Assembly (NCBI RefSeq): GCF_003148805.1
Contig: NZ_QGGX01000012.1
Coordinates: 1-64,000 of the forward strand
Reading direction: 5' to 3'
Source of the DNA: Aminobacter sp. AP02
GTDB taxonomy: Bacteria; Pseudomonadota; Alphaproteobacteria; Rhizobiales; Rhizobiaceae
DNA: 64,000 nucleotides
Both the position numbers and the translations under genes were made by a program. The notes below the pieces were generated by a model. That model worked only from the letters and a program-made list of their open reading frames with translations. It was not told the origin of the DNA and did not search any database. This document shows positions 1 to 12,477 of this stretch, in pieces (the first letter of the stretch is position 1; each line of letters opens with the position of its first letter).

Positions 1-29
1 TGTACGTCCGAAAACTTCGATGCCTTCAT
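1..29 (-). CDS. IS3-family transposase OrfA, first nine codons only (cut by window edge)
   Basis: The minus strand from 29 reads ATG then codons for MKASKFSDV before running off the window. This matches the usual opening of a rhizobial IS3-family OrfA (MKASKFSDxQ...), a helix-turn-helix protein that works with OrfB integrase by programmed frameshifting. A purine-rich GGAG stretch precedes the ATG. Only nine residues are visible, so the call rests on that short match plus the adjacent IS-like terminus. Confidence 0.45.
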
Positions 30-104
30 CGCTCTCCGCTCCTCTCCCAACCGGGAAACTACAGCGGAAAACTCCAATTCTGAACGGTCCAGTTTTCGGG
101 GGTC
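1..104 (-). mobile_element. Terminal part of an IS3-family insertion sequence (rest lies left of the window)
   Basis: Read on the minus strand, the segment starts with TGACCCCCGAAAACTGGACC (104 down to 85), which resembles the TGA...CCCC...GGAC terminal repeats of IS3-family elements. It then leads through a GGAG-type ribosome-binding site into the start of an OrfA-like reading frame at 29. The outer boundary at 104 is inferred from the terminal-repeat pattern. The second end and the target duplication are outside the window, so the element cannot be confirmed as complete. It would lie about 215 bp from the tRNA-Gln gene. Confidence 0.5.
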
Positions 105-319
105 AGAGCACAGGTCAATGGCCTTACGGGACCGCGTGGGGCAGATTCGTGCGGAACGGCGTTCCCGGTCAATACGAGAAGCTAAGTTGCGCCGGTAAAT
201 ATCAGTGGAAGGTGGTTGAGTGAAACCCGTGAAGGTCCATGTGGGGCAACCACAGAGCTGTAACACTTAGCGTTCGCTAATGTTTTCTAAGTGTCTGATT
301 CTATTAATAAAAAGAGTGC
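105..319. other. Intergenic stretch between IS end and tRNA-Gln
   Basis: No convincing gene on either strand. A short open frame (20-223, plus strand) has no family resemblance, runs across the presumed IS terminus and is judged spurious. An A/T-rich run (about 280-315) follows the tRNA 3' end on the minus strand, with no clear hairpin terminator. Confidence 0.5.
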
Positions 320-393
320 TGGCTGGGGAACCTGGATTCGAACCAGGACTAACGGAGTCAGAGTCCGTGGGTCTACCGTTAACCTATTCCCCA
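320..393 (-). tRNA. tRNA-Gln, anticodon CTG
   Basis: The minus strand folds as a standard tRNA: acceptor stem TGGGGAA/TTCCCCA, anticodon stem ACGGA/TCCGT enclosing loop CTCTGAC (anticodon CTG, reading CAG), T arm CTGG-TTCGAAT-CCAG, discriminator G and an encoded CCA at 320-322. It lies downstream of, and on the same strand as, the membrane-protein gene at 508-1452. Confidence 0.95.
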
Positions 394-507
394 GCAGGCC
401 GACTTTTCGCTTCGGCCGCGACGCTGTCTCGACAACGCCGCCGGTGCGCGCCTTGTAGCCACCGCCGGGAAATAGTCAACCCCGTTCGACGCGGCAATTT
501 TCGGTTT

Positions 508-1452
508 TCACACTTCGCCTTGCTTATCGTTGCGTCCGAACTGCGAATGCTCGAAGGCAAGCACCGCGATGACGCCGAGGACAAGAGGGATGATGAGGTA
601 GAAAAGCCGGAAAACCAAAAGGGCGGCCAGAACTGCTGCAGGATCCATTTCCGAAAGGCCGGTGAGAAAGACGACCTCGAGCACGCCGAGCCCGCCTGGC
701 GCATGCGAGGCCTGCGCCACGGCAAAGGAAAAAAGGAAGATGCCAAGCACGATGATGTAGCCCGGATTGTGCTCGCTCGGCAGGGCGAAATAGATGATCG
801 CGGCGGCCGCGAGAATCTCCAGCGGGCCGATGATCAGCTGGCGCGCCACGATTGGCAGTGCAGGATAGTGCAGGCGGAAGCTGCGGATGGCGAGCGGCTT
901 CAGATGCAGCCAGCTGCCAAATACATAAGCGCCGACAAACGCCAGCATGGCGATGCCGAGTGCGATCCACCATCCTTCGTAATTGCCTTCGGTGTAGCGG
1001 TCGAGCAGGCGCGGTTCGAGCAGAATCACTACGGCGCCGACGAAAACGCTCGACAGCACGAAGGTGAACCAGCATATGCCGACCAGTATCCCGACTTCCT
1101 GGCCGCTGAGGCCCTTGGTGGCATAGGCGCGATAGCGGATGACAGCGCCCGAAAACACCGAACCACCGATGTTGTGCGACAGCGCGTAGGTGGTGAAGGA
1201 GCAGACGGTGACGAAGAACCACGATACGCGTTTGCCCAGATGCAGAAGCGCTATGTGGTCATAGCCGGCAAGGGCGGCATAGGCGACGATGGAACTGAGG
1301 GCCGAAAGCAGCCATCCATGCAAGGGGATGGCTGTGAGGCCGCTCCAGACATCGTCGAGGGAGATTTCGCGCCACTCGTGGTAAAGCAGCCAGGCAGAAA
1401 CGGCGACGGCGCCAAGCCCGATGACGGGCCAGATAAAGTCTTTGATTCTCAT
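508..1452 (-). CDS. Flippase-like integral membrane protein (YbhN/UPF0104, MprF N-terminal-like)
   Basis: 314 aa with about eight hydrophobic segments spread over its length. It carries the family motif SHAPGGLGVLE near residue 250, typical of COG0392/UPF0104 proteins related to the flippase half of the lysylphosphatidylglycerol synthase MprF. No C-terminal aminoacyltransferase domain is present, so it cannot itself make aminoacyl-PG; a lipid-translocation role is inferred from the family only. The ATG at 1452 is the first residue of a typical family N-terminus (MRIKDFIWP). It is divergent from ppx across a 292-bp region in which I see no other gene. The substrate is unknown. Confidence 0.8.
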   Translation of the reverse strand: MRIKDFIWPVIGLGAVAVSAWLLYHEWREISLDDVWSGLTAIPLHGWLLSALSSIVAYAALAGYDHIALLHLGKRVSWFFVTVCSFTTYALSHNIGGSVFSGAVIRYRAYATKGLSGQEVGILVGICWFTFVLSSVFVGAVVILLEPRLLDRYTEGNYEGWWIALGIAMLAFVGAYVFGSWLHLKPLAIRSFRLHYPALPIVARQLIIGPLEILAAAAIIYFALPSEHNPGYIIVLGIFLFSFAVAQASHAPGGLGVLEVVFLTGLSEMDPAAVLAALLVFRLFYLIIPLVLGVIAVLAFEHSQFGRNDKQGEV

Positions 1453-1744
1453 GCGTAGCGCTAGGCAGTTCCTTTCGGTCTGGCGTTTCGATGCCTCGCG
1501 TTGGATATGCGTCCGCTCGCATGTCCGGTTCGTCTTTCAGCTTTGCCCCATCGACGCCGGCACTTCAACCCGAAGCACGGATTTCGGCTGCAGGGTCGGC
1601 GCGACGTGAATTGAGGCGACTTAAATTTCCGCCCGCGCGGGCCTTGGTGATCCGCCCGCGCGCTGATACTCTGCCGGCAACACAAGATGACATGCGCCTG
1701 CAGCGTCCGAAAAGGTTCGCGCGGCGCGAGAAGGAAGTTGCAAG

Positions 1745-3097
1745 GTGAAGGACCGCGAACCCGACGCTGGTGCGTCGGATGCGGGTGTCCCTGGGAATGT
1801 TTCGGCGCCTCACGGCGCGGGCCGATCTCAGAAAGGCCGCAAGGCCGCCGCGCGACCGGTAAACGGTCACGGCAATGGGGACGCTGCGCAACATAATGGA
1901 AAGACCAGGAAGAGGCGCAAGCGCCGACGCGGACGCAAGGTTTTTGCGCGCGATGGTGCTCAGGCCGGCGGCGCGCAGGCTGATCTGACCAGCCCGCAGG
2001 CGCTGACCCGGCCGAGCGTCGCGCCGGCCATGCCAAGCCCTGCTGCAAGGCAGGAGCAGGTCGAGCAACCGCGCCGTCTGCCGACTTCGGAGTTGCCGGT
2101 ATTTGCCGCGCTGGATCTCGGCACCAACAATTGCCGGTTGCTCGTCGCCGTGCCCGGAAGACCCGGCCAGTTCCGGGTGATCGATGCCTTTTCGCGTATC
2201 GTGAGGTTGGGCGAGGGGCTGTCGGCCTCGGGGCGGTTGAGCCAGCCGGCGATGGACCGGGCGGTCGAAGCGCTCAAGGTCTGCAGCGACAAGTTGCGCA
2301 ATCGCAAGATCAAGAAGGCCCGGCTGATAGCGACCGAAGCCTGCCGTACGGCTGCAAATGGCGCGGAGTTCATCGATCGCGTCGAGCGCGAGGCGGGGCT
2401 GAAGCTTGAGATCATCGACCGCCAGACCGAAGCACGGCTTGCCGTATCCGGCTGCGGCTCGCTGGTTGAGCGCGATACCGACGGGGTAGTGCTGTTCGAC
2501 ATTGGCGGCGGCTCATCGGAGATCGCGCTGATCGATGTGTCGCGTCATCGTTCGCCGCGGCTGGCGAATCACATCGTCTCCTGGACCTCGCTTCCGGTGG
2601 GGGTGGTCTCGCTCGCCGAACGTTTCGGCGGCCGCACCGTCACGCGCGAGATCTTTGCCGCGATGGTCGAGGACGTCGCTGGCCGCCTGCGCTCGTTTGA
2701 CGGACGCGACCGGCTCAGCCATATCGTGTCGAGCCCGAAATTCCATTTGCTGGGAACGTCGGGCACGGTGACCACGCTTGCTGGCGTCCACCTCGAACTC
2801 GACCGCTACGATCGCCGTCGCGTCGACGGATTGTGGATGGACGGCACAAGCGTCGACCAGATGGTCGAAAAGGTGCTCGGCTGGGACTTTCACCAGCGCG
2901 TGGCAAACCCTTGCATCGGCGCCGACCGGGCCGACCTCGTTTTGGCCGGCTGCGCCATTTTGGAGGCCATTCGCGCGGTTTGGCCGTCGGAGCGGCTGCG
3001 CGTTGCCGATCGGGGCTTGCGCGAAGGCATTTTGAGCGAATTGATGGCCGACGACGGCGTGTGGCGCCGCAACTGGCGGAACGGACAGCGCACATGA
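1745..3097 (+). CDS. ppx: Ppx/GppA-family exopolyphosphatase / pppGpp phosphohydrolase
   Basis: 450 aa. Acts in the cytoplasm, removing terminal phosphate from polyphosphate or pppGpp. The ASKHA-fold phosphate-binding motif DLGTNN lies near residue 124 and the second glycine-rich motif DIGGGSSE near residue 250, both diagnostic for the family. The GTG at 1745 is preceded by an AAGGA-type site. The first ~115 residues are a low-complexity, Arg/Lys/Ala/Gly-rich extension with a run of basic residues ([10 protein letters not shown]), which E. coli Ppx lacks. The stop overlaps the start of rlmE (ATGA), so the two are probably translationally coupled. Exact substrate preference cannot be read from the sequence. 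Confidence 0.9.
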   Translation: MKDREPDAGASDAGVPGNVSAPHGAGRSQKGRKAAARPVNGHGNGDAAQHNGKTRKRRKRRRGRKVFARDGAQAGGAQADLTSPQALTRPSVAPAMPSPAARQEQVEQPRRLPTSELPVFAALDLGTNNCRLLVAVPGRPGQFRVIDAFSRIVRLGEGLSASGRLSQPAMDRAVEALKVCSDKLRNRKIKKARLIATEACRTAANGAEFIDRVEREAGLKLEIIDRQTEARLAVSGCGSLVERDTDGVVLFDIGGGSSEIALIDVSRHRSPRLANHIVSWTSLPVGVVSLAERFGGRTVTREIFAAMVEDVAGRLRSFDGRDRLSHIVSSPKFHLLGTSGTVTTLAGVHLELDRYDRRRVDGLWMDGTSVDQMVEKVLGWDFHQRVANPCIGADRADLVLAGCAILEAIRAVWPSERLRVADRGLREGILSELMADDGVWRRNWRNGQRT

Positions 3098-3813
3098 CCA
3101 AGAAACCAAAACCAGCGGTAGGTGCGGGCGCGACCCGTGTGCTCCGCACCAAGATCAAGAAGAAGCACGGGCTCAAGGAATCGTCGCGCCGGTGGCTCGA
3201 ACGCCACATGAACGACCCTTATGTCCAGCGCTCCAAGGCCGATGGCTATCGCTCGCGCGCGGCCTACAAGCTGATCGAGATCGACGACAAGCATCATCTG
3301 CTCAAGTCCGGCATGAAGATCATCGATCTGGGTGCGGCCCCTGGTGGCTGGTGCCAGGTGGCGGCGGCCCGCACCAACTCGACGGCTGAAAATCCGCATG
3401 TCGTAGGCATCGATTATCTCGAGATGGACGCTGTGCCCGGCGCGCCCGTGCTGCTGATGGATTTCCTCGACAACGACGCCCCGGCACGACTGTCGGAAGC
3501 GCTTGGCGGCGCCCCTGACCTCGTACTGTCCGACATGGCCGCGCCGACGACCGGGCATCGCCGTACCGACCATATCCGTACCATGCACCTGTGCGAGGTT
3601 GCCGCCGATTTCGCCATTTCGGTGCTGAAGCCAGGCGGCCACTTTCTGGCCAAGACGTTTCAAGGTGGGACCGAAGCCGAGCTGTTGACGCTGCTCAAGC
3701 AGAATTTCCGTACGGTTCATCACGTCAAGCCGCCGGCGTCCCGCGACGAATCGGCCGAGCTTTACCTGCTTGCCAAGGACTTCAAGGGCAGGTCCGAGCC
3801 AGAAGCCTCATAG
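3094..3813 (+). CDS. rlmE: 23S rRNA (uridine-2552-2'-O)-methyltransferase RlmE (FtsJ/RrmJ)
   Basis: 239 aa. Methylates the 2'-O of U2552 in the 23S A-loop late in 50S assembly, using SAM. The SAM-binding motif is DLGAAPGGW, and the K-D-K-E catalytic tetrad is visible as YKL, LSDMAAP, LAKTFQG and DESAELY. The N-terminal ~40 residues are basic and extend beyond E. coli RlmE, as in other alphaproteobacteria. The ATG at 3094 overlaps the ppx stop by 4 bp. The 3' end overlaps the convergent MFS gene by 6 bp. Confidence 0.95.
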   Translation: MTKKPKPAVGAGATRVLRTKIKKKHGLKESSRRWLERHMNDPYVQRSKADGYRSRAAYKLIEIDDKHHLLKSGMKIIDLGAAPGGWCQVAAARTNSTAENPHVVGIDYLEMDAVPGAPVLLMDFLDNDAPARLSEALGGAPDLVLSDMAAPTTGHRRTDHIRTMHLCEVAADFAISVLKPGGHFLAKTFQGGTEAELLTLLKQNFRTVHHVKPPASRDESAELYLLAKDFKGRSEPEAS

Positions 3814-5217
3814 CTGCTGCGGCTCGTCTGCCGTGTTCCGCGGCAGGCGGTGTCCGGAGATGGCCTTGCCGGCGTCCGGAGCCATGCGCGCATACATGAA
3901 CGCTGGCAGCAGCGAAATGGCGGCCACCGTCAGGAAGGCGAAGGTGAAGCCCGCGCCACCGATCGGTTGACCGGTAGTCAGCGACCAGATTTCAAGCGCG
4001 CCACCGCCCATTGCCACGCCCAGCGCAACCGATGTCTGTTGCGCCACCGCCGAGATGGCCGTGGCCTGGCCGCTCTGGGCAGCTTCTATGTCGCTGAAGA
4101 CCAGGGCGTTCGACGAGGTGAAGAACAACGAGCGCAGGAAGCCTGCCAAAAACAGCACCGAAAGGATCACCAGATAGGGCGTCTGCGGCGTGAACAGCGC
4201 GTTGGCGGCCATCAAGCCCGCTGACACCACCGATGCGATCATCAGCACTGTGCGAAAGCCGACCGTCTTCAGGATCTTGGGCGCGACGAACTTCATCGAC
4301 AACGCGCCCGCTGCGGTGGCGAAGGTGATCATGCCCGACTGGAACGGTGAAAGGCCGAAGCCGAGCTGAAACAGCAGAGGCAGGAGGAACGGTGCCGCGC
4401 CGACGCCGACGCGAAACAGCGAGCCGCCAACGATGGCGGTGCGGAAAACCGGGTTGGCGAAGAGCCTGAGGTCCAGCAGCAGGTAGGGAGCGGTGCGGGC
4501 ATGGCGGACATAAAGCAAGCCCGAGACCACGCCGATGGCGATGGCGACGGCACCGACGCTCGGCGGCAATGCCGGCAGGCTGACCACCGACAGGCCGAAG
4601 ACCACGCCCGATGCCGCGATCGCCGACAAGAAGAAGCCGGGCACGTCGATGGGCCGTGTCGCCTCGGGTGGTATCTCGGGCAGGAAAATCCCCGACAGCC
4701 AGATGCCGATGACGCCGATCGGAATGTTGATCAGGAAGATCCAGTGCCAGGTGAAGAAGGTGGTGATGAAGCCGCCGACCGGCGGCCCGATCAGTGGGCC
4801 GACAAGTGCGGGGATGGTCAGTGTCGCCATGGCGGCGACCAGTCCGCTCTTTTCCGTCGTGCGCACCAGAACCAGACGTGCCACCGGCGTCATCATCGAA
4901 CCGCCCATGCCCTGGAGGAAGCGGGCGAGCACGAATTCGCCGAGTGAACCCGACATGGCACAGGCAATGGAGCCGAGCATGAATACGCCGATCGCCACGC
5001 GGAACACCAGTTTGGCGCCGAAGCGGTCGGCCATCCACGAGCTGATCGGAATGAAGATGGCGAGCGAAACCAGATAGGCCGTCAATGCGAGCTTGAGCGC
5101 TATCGGGCTCGTGCCTATGTCGGTCGCGATCGCCGGCAATGATGTGGCAATGACGGTCGAGTCCATGTTTTCCATGAACAAGGCGACGGCAAGGATCAGC
5201 GGCGTGGTTCTATTCAA
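3808..5217 (-). CDS. MFS multidrug efflux transporter, DHA2 (14-TM, EmrB-type) family
   Basis: 469 aa with about 14 predicted membrane segments. The first helix carries the [17 protein letters not shown] block typical of DHA2 drug:H+ antiporters, the loop between TM2 and TM3 has WMADRFG, and motif C-like GPxxGG ([11 protein letters not shown]) is present. The start at 5217 is TTG with an in-frame stop just upstream; it gives the usual family N-terminus ([14 protein letters not shown]). An ATG 14 codons further in is the alternative. No linked membrane-fusion protein is present, so it probably works alone in the inner membrane. Substrate unknown. Confidence 0.85.
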   Translation of the reverse strand: MNRTTPLILAVALFMENMDSTVIATSLPAIATDIGTSPIALKLALTAYLVSLAIFIPISSWMADRFGAKLVFRVAIGVFMLGSIACAMSGSLGEFVLARFLQGMGGSMMTPVARLVLVRTTEKSGLVAAMATLTIPALVGPLIGPPVGGFITTFFTWHWIFLINIPIGVIGIWLSGIFLPEIPPEATRPIDVPGFFLSAIAASGVVFGLSVVSLPALPPSVGAVAIAIGVVSGLLYVRHARTAPYLLLDLRLFANPVFRTAIVGGSLFRVGVGAAPFLLPLLFQLGFGLSPFQSGMITFATAAGALSMKFVAPKILKTVGFRTVLMIASVVSAGLMAANALFTPQTPYLVILSVLFLAGFLRSLFFTSSNALVFSDIEAAQSGQATAISAVAQQTSVALGVAMGGGALEIWSLTTGQPIGGAGFTFAFLTVAAISLLPAFMYARMAPDAGKAISGHRLPRNTADEPQQL

Positions 5218-7582
<2,365 letters not shown>

Positions 7583-7634
7583 GTCGATCCAGGCCTAGAC
7601 GCAGTCGGTGGCGCGGCGAACGAGCCGCGCCAGT

Positions 7635-8792
7635 TCAGGCCTTGATTTCGAACACTGCGATTTTGCGTTTGTCGAAGCGGAGGGCGATTTCGCCGCGAAC
7701 CAGCTTGAGTGCGGTCTCGCCGAATACCGAGCGGCGCCAGCCTTGAAGGGCCGGGACGTCGGCGGCCTCGCCTTCGGCGGCGATACGGTCGATGTCGTCG
7801 CCCGAGGCGAGCACTTTGGGGGCTACGCCTTCCTTCTCCGAAACCAGGCGTAACAGCACCTTGAGCAGCTCGGCCGCAGCGCTTGAGCCTTCCGGCGGCT
7901 GGAACGTCTTGGGCAGCCTGGGCATCTGCTCGCGCGGCATGTCGAGTGCCGCGGTGACGACGGCCAGCAGTGCCGTGGCCGATGACGACCGCTCCCAGCC
8001 CTTGGGCGTGGTGCGCAGTCGTGACAGTGCGGTGGCATCGCGCGGTGCCTGCTGCGCTATCTCGTAGATGGCATCGTCCTTCAGCACGCGCCCGCGCGGC
8101 ACATTGCGTTCCCGCGCTTCGCGCTCTCGCCAGGCAGCGACCGCCTGGACTATGGCCAGTTCCTGTGGCTTGCGCAGGCGCATCTTCAGCCGCTTCCAGG
8201 CGTCTTCGGGATGCGGATCGTAGGTTTCGCGAGAGGTCAGCACCTCCATCTCTTCGTTGAGCCAGTGTGCGCGGCCTTCGCGCTCAAGCTCGGCGACGAG
8301 ATGCTGATAGACTTCGACCAGGTGGGTCACGTCGGCGAGCGCGTAATCGAGCTGCTTTTCCGACAGCGGCCGATGGCGCCAGTCGGTGAATCGCGACGAC
8401 TTGTCGATGCGTCCGCCGGTGATCTTCTGGACGATCTGTTCGTAAGAGACGCTGTCGCCGAAACCGCAGACCATCGCCGCGACCTGGGTGTCGAACACCG
8501 GATGGGGGATCAGGCCGCCAAGGTGAAAGACGATTTCGATGTCTTGCCGGGCGGCGTGAAAGACCTTGGTCACGGCCTCATTGGCCATCAGCGAAAAGAA
8601 CGGCTTGAGATCAAGGCCGGGCGCGAGTGGGTCAATCAGCGCTGATACGCCGGGCGCTGCCATCTGGATGAGGCAGAGTTCCGGCCAGAAAGTGGTTTCG
8701 CGAATGAACTCGGTGTCTACCGTGACGAAGTTGGATTTTTCGAGAGCGGCAATGACGGTTTCGAGTTCGTCCTGGGTCGTTATTACATGCAT
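7635..8792 (-). CDS. rnd: Ribonuclease D
   Basis: 385 aa, the usual length. A 3'-5' exoribonuclease of the DEDDy group that trims tRNA 3' ends. The exonuclease domain occupies about residues 1-170: motif I DTEF (residues ~21-24), motif II in the FHAARQDIE segment, and motif III around DYALADVTHL with the tyrosine of the DEDDy set. HRDC-type helical domains follow (about 205-290). The ATG at 8792 gives MHVITTQDEL, the typical start. It is convergent with the membrane protein at 7034-7582. Confidence 0.95.
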   Translation of the reverse strand: MHVITTQDELETVIAALEKSNFVTVDTEFIRETTFWPELCLIQMAAPGVSALIDPLAPGLDLKPFFSLMANEAVTKVFHAARQDIEIVFHLGGLIPHPVFDTQVAAMVCGFGDSVSYEQIVQKITGGRIDKSSRFTDWRHRPLSEKQLDYALADVTHLVEVYQHLVAELEREGRAHWLNEEMEVLTSRETYDPHPEDAWKRLKMRLRKPQELAIVQAVAAWREREARERNVPRGRVLKDDAIYEIAQQAPRDATALSRLRTTPKGWERSSSATALLAVVTAALDMPREQMPRLPKTFQPPEGSSAAAELLKVLLRLVSEKEGVAPKVLASGDDIDRIAAEGEAADVPALQGWRRSVFGETALKLVRGEIALRFDKRKIAVFEIKA

Positions 8793-8877
8793 AATATTGC
8801 TTTTGTCAGAACGCGTTATCTTTCCATTTCAGTCAGGCGACCTTTCGTCAAGGACCTGTAGCGCCAGCACGGAAAGT

Positions 8878-10122
8878 CTAGCCGGCGTCCGAACTGTTGG
8901 TTGGCCCGTTTCTGCGGGCAAGGCGCGCGAAGATAGGTGAAGTTCTCAGCAACGCGATGAAGCGGCCGCGATGGCCGGCAGGCACCGGTGAGCGCGATCC
9001 CATGCGGTAGACGATGACAGCCACGAACACGACATAGACCGCAGCGCTGAAGCTGAACAGCGCGTGCGGACCAAACTGCTCCATGACGATCGAGGCCACG
9101 AACGGGCCGGCAATGGCTCCGACCGAGTAGAACAGCATCAATGCGGCATTCACCAGGACGAACTCGCCCTTTTCGGCCCGGTCATTGGCATGCGCCGCCG
9201 ACAGCGAATAAAGCGGCATGGCAAACGAGCCGAAGATGAAGATGAGCACAAAATTGGCCAGCGGTGAATTGCCGGCCAAAAAGACCAGCATCAGCGCCGA
9301 AGCCATCGCGCCAAACGTGGTGACCAGCAGCACCATGCGGCGATCCCACAGGTCGGACATGTAGCCGAGCGGATACTGGATCAAGGCGCCGCCAATGATG
9401 CCGACGCTGACGAAGGTGACGACATCGGTGACCGACAATCCGATTTGCTCGGCATAGATCGGGCTCAGGGTTCGAAAAGCGCTGTTGGTGATGCCGACGA
9501 AGATGCAGCCGATGCTGCCGAGCGGCGAGATCAGCCAGGCACGCTTGAGGTCGAGCTTGACGTCTTCTGGCGGTGTCGGATTGGACCGATCGCCGAGCGA
9601 TACCGGCACGAGCGACAGTGTGATCATGATCGACATGATAGCGAAGATGGTGAAGCCACCCGCGCCGAAGACCGGTATCATGAATTGCGCACCGGTGACC
9701 GAACCGATGTCGATGATGCGGTAGATGGCAAGCACCCTGGCGCGGTCATGGTTGGAAACGCCCGAATTGAGCCAGCTTTCCATGACCGTAAACAGCCCGG
9801 CAAAGCAGAAGCCGGTGGCAAAGCGTATGACCGACCACATCACCGGATCGATGACCAGCACCAGCGTCAGGGTAGCCGACGCCGCGATGGCGGCGAGTGC
9901 CGCGAATGCCCTGACATGGCCGACAGCCTTCATGATGCGAGTGATGAACAGGCAGCCGAGCAAAAAGCCGATGAAGTAGAATGTGCCCATCAAACCGATG
10001 GTCGACGCCGTAAAGCCCTCCTGCGCGCCGCGCAGCGCAATCAAGGTGCTTTGCAGGCCGTTGCCGCCCAACAGGATGCCGGCGGTGATCAGGAGTGGGA
10101 TGAGGGGGCGGATGGAGGACAT
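8878..10122 (-). CDS. MFS transporter, YcaD-like
   Basis: 414 aa, 12 predicted membrane helices in two bundles. The N-terminus (RPLIPLLITAGILLGGNGLQ) and the conserved ESWLN in helix 4 are features of the YcaD/COG0477 subgroup found throughout Rhizobiales. The C-terminal tail is polar and Arg-rich. The ATG at 10122 is the only start giving a full first helix. It lies upstream of rnd on the same strand (85 bp apart), so readthrough is possible. Substrate unknown. Confidence 0.82.
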   Translation of the reverse strand: MSSIRPLIPLLITAGILLGGNGLQSTLIALRGAQEGFTASTIGLMGTFYFIGFLLGCLFITRIMKAVGHVRAFAALAAIAASATLTLVLVIDPVMWSVIRFATGFCFAGLFTVMESWLNSGVSNHDRARVLAIYRIIDIGSVTGAQFMIPVFGAGGFTIFAIMSIMITLSLVPVSLGDRSNPTPPEDVKLDLKRAWLISPLGSIGCIFVGITNSAFRTLSPIYAEQIGLSVTDVVTFVSVGIIGGALIQYPLGYMSDLWDRRMVLLVTTFGAMASALMLVFLAGNSPLANFVLIFIFGSFAMPLYSLSAAHANDRAEKGEFVLVNAALMLFYSVGAIAGPFVASIVMEQFGPHALFSFSAAVYVVFVAVIVYRMGSRSPVPAGHRGRFIALLRTSPIFARLARRNGPTNSSDAG

Positions 10123-10599
10123 TCGACAACGCGATAAAACGTGACTTGGCTATAGTTATGCTCATCGGTCAATGCCAGACAGCCACTGGCGCGACATAAT
10201 CCGTCGGCTGCGCCAACGTATTGCCTCTGGAGCGACGATGGACATGCATCGGCGGGTCTCAAAGTGCACCGGAATATTCATGGCTGCTGAAAATGGCCGA
10301 GCAAGCAGCCTGCGAGCATGGTTATGCTGGTGTCTGCCACGATTCGCTCAGCTTCCAGCCAGGCACCGGACTTCCCCAACCGCCTGCGATATGAGGAGTT
10401 CGGGCGCATCGAGGATTTCCTGCCAGGACATTGCAGCGTCTGGCTGAAAAAAGGCTCTGTGCATAAGTCGATTGCCTGCTTGCCGGTGGCGCAACCTTGA
10501 CAAAACCGGGCACGCATGCGCTTTTCGCGCCAAATTTCGGCCTGGGTGCAGCTGTCGCCCCGGCGTCACGTGACAACAGCCCAAACCGGAACATTTGCC
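10123..10599. other. Long non-coding gap upstream of aspS
   Basis: 477 bp between the divergent MFS and aspS genes. No credible protein gene: the open frames in it have no family resemblance, and an in-frame extension of aspS to 10516 lacks the family N-terminus. A TTGACA at 10497-10502 could be a -35 box for aspS, but no good -10 follows at 16-18 nt. The remainder may hold a leader or small RNA; I see no strong hairpin. Confidence 0.45.
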
Positions 10600-12390
10600 A
10601 TGCACCGTTACCGCAGCCACACCTGCGCTCAATTGAGGAAATCCGACGTCGGTTCAGCCGTTCGCTTGTCCGGCTGGGTGCACCGCGTGCGAGATCACGG
10701 GGGCCTGCTGTTCATCGACATGCGCGATCACTACGGCCTGACCCAGATCGTCGCCGATCCCGATTCGCCTGCCTTCAAGGTCGCAGAGACCGTGCGCGGC
10801 GAGTGGGTCATCCGCGTCGACGGCGAGGTCAAGGCGCGCATGGCGGAGGCCGTCAACGGCAACCTCCCGACCGGCGAGATCGAAGTCTTTGCCAAGGAAA
10901 TCGAAGTCCTGTCGGCCGCCAAGGAGCTGCCGCTGCCGGTTTTCGGCGAGCCTGAATATCCCGAAGACATTCGCCTGAAGTACCGCTTCCTCGATCTTCG
11001 CCGGGAAACGCTGCACAAAAACATCGTCGCCCGCACCAAGATCATCGCCGAAATGCGCAAGCGCATGACCGACGAAGGCTTCACCGAATATTCGACGCCG
11101 ATCCTGACTGCGTCGTCGCCGGAAGGCGCGCGTGACTTCCTGGTGCCCAGCCGCATCCATCCGGGCAAGTTCTTCGCGCTGCCGCAGGCGCCGCAGCAGT
11201 ACAAGCAGCTTCTGATGGTCGCTGGCTTTGACCGCTACTTCCAGATCGCGCCGTGCTTCCGTGACGAAGACCCGCGCGCCGATCGCCTGCCGGGCGAATT
11301 CTACCAGCTCGACCTCGAAATGAGCTTCGTGACCCAGGAAGACGTCTGGAACACGATGGAGCCGGTGATGCGTGGCGTGTTCGAACAGTTTGCCGATGGC
11401 AAGCCGGTCACCCAGCAGTTCCGCCGCATTCCTTACGATACGGCGCTGCGCACCTATGGCACCGACAAGCCGGACCTGCGCAACCCGATCGAGATCCAGG
11501 AAGTCACCACGCACTTTGACGGCTCGGGCTTCAAGGTGTTCGCGGGCATGATCGCCTCGAACCCGAAGGTCGAGGTCTGGGCCATCCCGGCCAGGACCGG
11601 CGGTTCGCGTGCGTTCTGCGACCGCATGAACTCCTGGGCACAGGGCGAGGGCCAGCCGGGCCTCGGCTACATCTTCTGGCGCAAGGAAGGCGACAAGCTC
11701 GAAGGCGCTGGTCCCATCGCCAAGAACATTGGCGAGGAGCGCACCGAGGCGATCCGTCAGCAGCTCGGCCTGTCGGATGGTGACGCGGCGTTCTTCGTCG
11801 CCGGCGATCCAAAGAAGTTCGTCTCGTTCGCCGGTGCTGCCCGCACCCGCGCCGGCGAGGAACTGAACCTCGTCGACCGCGATCGTTTCGAGTTGTGCTG
11901 GATCATCGACTTCCCGTTCTACGAATGGCTGGAAGAAGAAAAGAAGATCGATTTCGCCCACAACCCGTTCTCGATGCCGCAGGGCGGTCTCGAAGCGCTG
12001 AACAATCAGGATCCGCTGACCATCAAGGCTTATCAGTACGACATGGTCTGCAACGGCTTCGAGATCGCTTCCGGCTCGATCCGCAACCAGCTGCCCGAAC
12101 TGATGGTCAAGGCTTTCGAACTGACCGGCAAGTCGCGTGAAGAAGTCGAAGAGCAGTTCGGAGGTCTCTATCGCGCCTTCCAGTATGGCGCGCCGCCGCA
12201 TGGTGGCATGGCCGCGGGTGTCGACCGCGTGATCATGTTGCTTGTCGGTGCAAAGAACCTGCGCGAAGTGACGCTGTTCCCGATGAACCAGCAGGCCCAG
12301 GACCTGTTGATGAACGCGCCCGCCGAGGCCACCCCGCAGCAGCTGCGCGAGCTTTCGCTGCGCATCGCGGTAGCTAAGAAAGAAGCTTAG
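10600..12390 (+). CDS. aspS: Aspartyl-tRNA synthetase, non-discriminating type (Asp/Asn)
   Basis: 596 aa, class IIb synthetase: N-terminal OB-fold anticodon domain (1-~105), catalytic core with motif 2 ([10 protein letters not shown]), the bacterial GAD insertion (~290-420), and motif 3 GVDRVIML near the C-terminus. The anticodon-domain motif RDHGG has His33, the residue that marks AspRSs charging both tRNA-Asp and tRNA-Asn; discriminating enzymes such as E. coli's have Leu there. Asn-tRNA would then be made by GatCAB, not in this window. The ATG at 10600 gives the family start (MHRYRSHTC). Confidence 0.96.
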   Translation: MHRYRSHTCAQLRKSDVGSAVRLSGWVHRVRDHGGLLFIDMRDHYGLTQIVADPDSPAFKVAETVRGEWVIRVDGEVKARMAEAVNGNLPTGEIEVFAKEIEVLSAAKELPLPVFGEPEYPEDIRLKYRFLDLRRETLHKNIVARTKIIAEMRKRMTDEGFTEYSTPILTASSPEGARDFLVPSRIHPGKFFALPQAPQQYKQLLMVAGFDRYFQIAPCFRDEDPRADRLPGEFYQLDLEMSFVTQEDVWNTMEPVMRGVFEQFADGKPVTQQFRRIPYDTALRTYGTDKPDLRNPIEIQEVTTHFDGSGFKVFAGMIASNPKVEVWAIPARTGGSRAFCDRMNSWAQGEGQPGLGYIFWRKEGDKLEGAGPIAKNIGEERTEAIRQQLGLSDGDAAFFVAGDPKKFVSFAGAARTRAGEELNLVDRDRFELCWIIDFPFYEWLEEEKKIDFAHNPFSMPQGGLEALNNQDPLTIKAYQYDMVCNGFEIASGSIRNQLPELMVKAFELTGKSREEVEEQFGGLYRAFQYGAPPHGGMAAGVDRVIMLLVGAKNLREVTLFPMNQQAQDLLMNAPAEATPQQLRELSLRIAVAKKEA

Positions 12391-12421
12391 GAAGTTCGCA
12401 CAAGCGACTCTTTCGACTCAC

Positions 12422-12453
12422 AAAAAAGCCCGGCATCGCTGCCGGGCTTTTTT
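12422..12453. terminator. Bidirectional intrinsic terminator between aspS and the convergent secreted-protein gene
   Basis: A perfect 14-bp stem, AAAAAAGCCCGGCA (12422-12435) and TGCCGGGCTTTTTT (12440-12453), with loop TCGC. A-tract and T-tract flanks make it work in both directions. Confidence 0.95.
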
Positions 12454-12477
12454 CATTTAGGGGCGTAGCAACCAGGA

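Noticed and set aside
280-1458. 392-aa open frame on the plus strand opposite the flippase-like gene
   Set aside because: It crosses the tRNA-Gln gene and is an Arg/Asp/Gly-rich shadow of the minus-strand membrane protein gene, typical of high-GC antisense frames.
10654-12201. 515-aa open frame antisense to aspS
   Set aside because: High-GC shadow frame of aspS with no recognisable domain.
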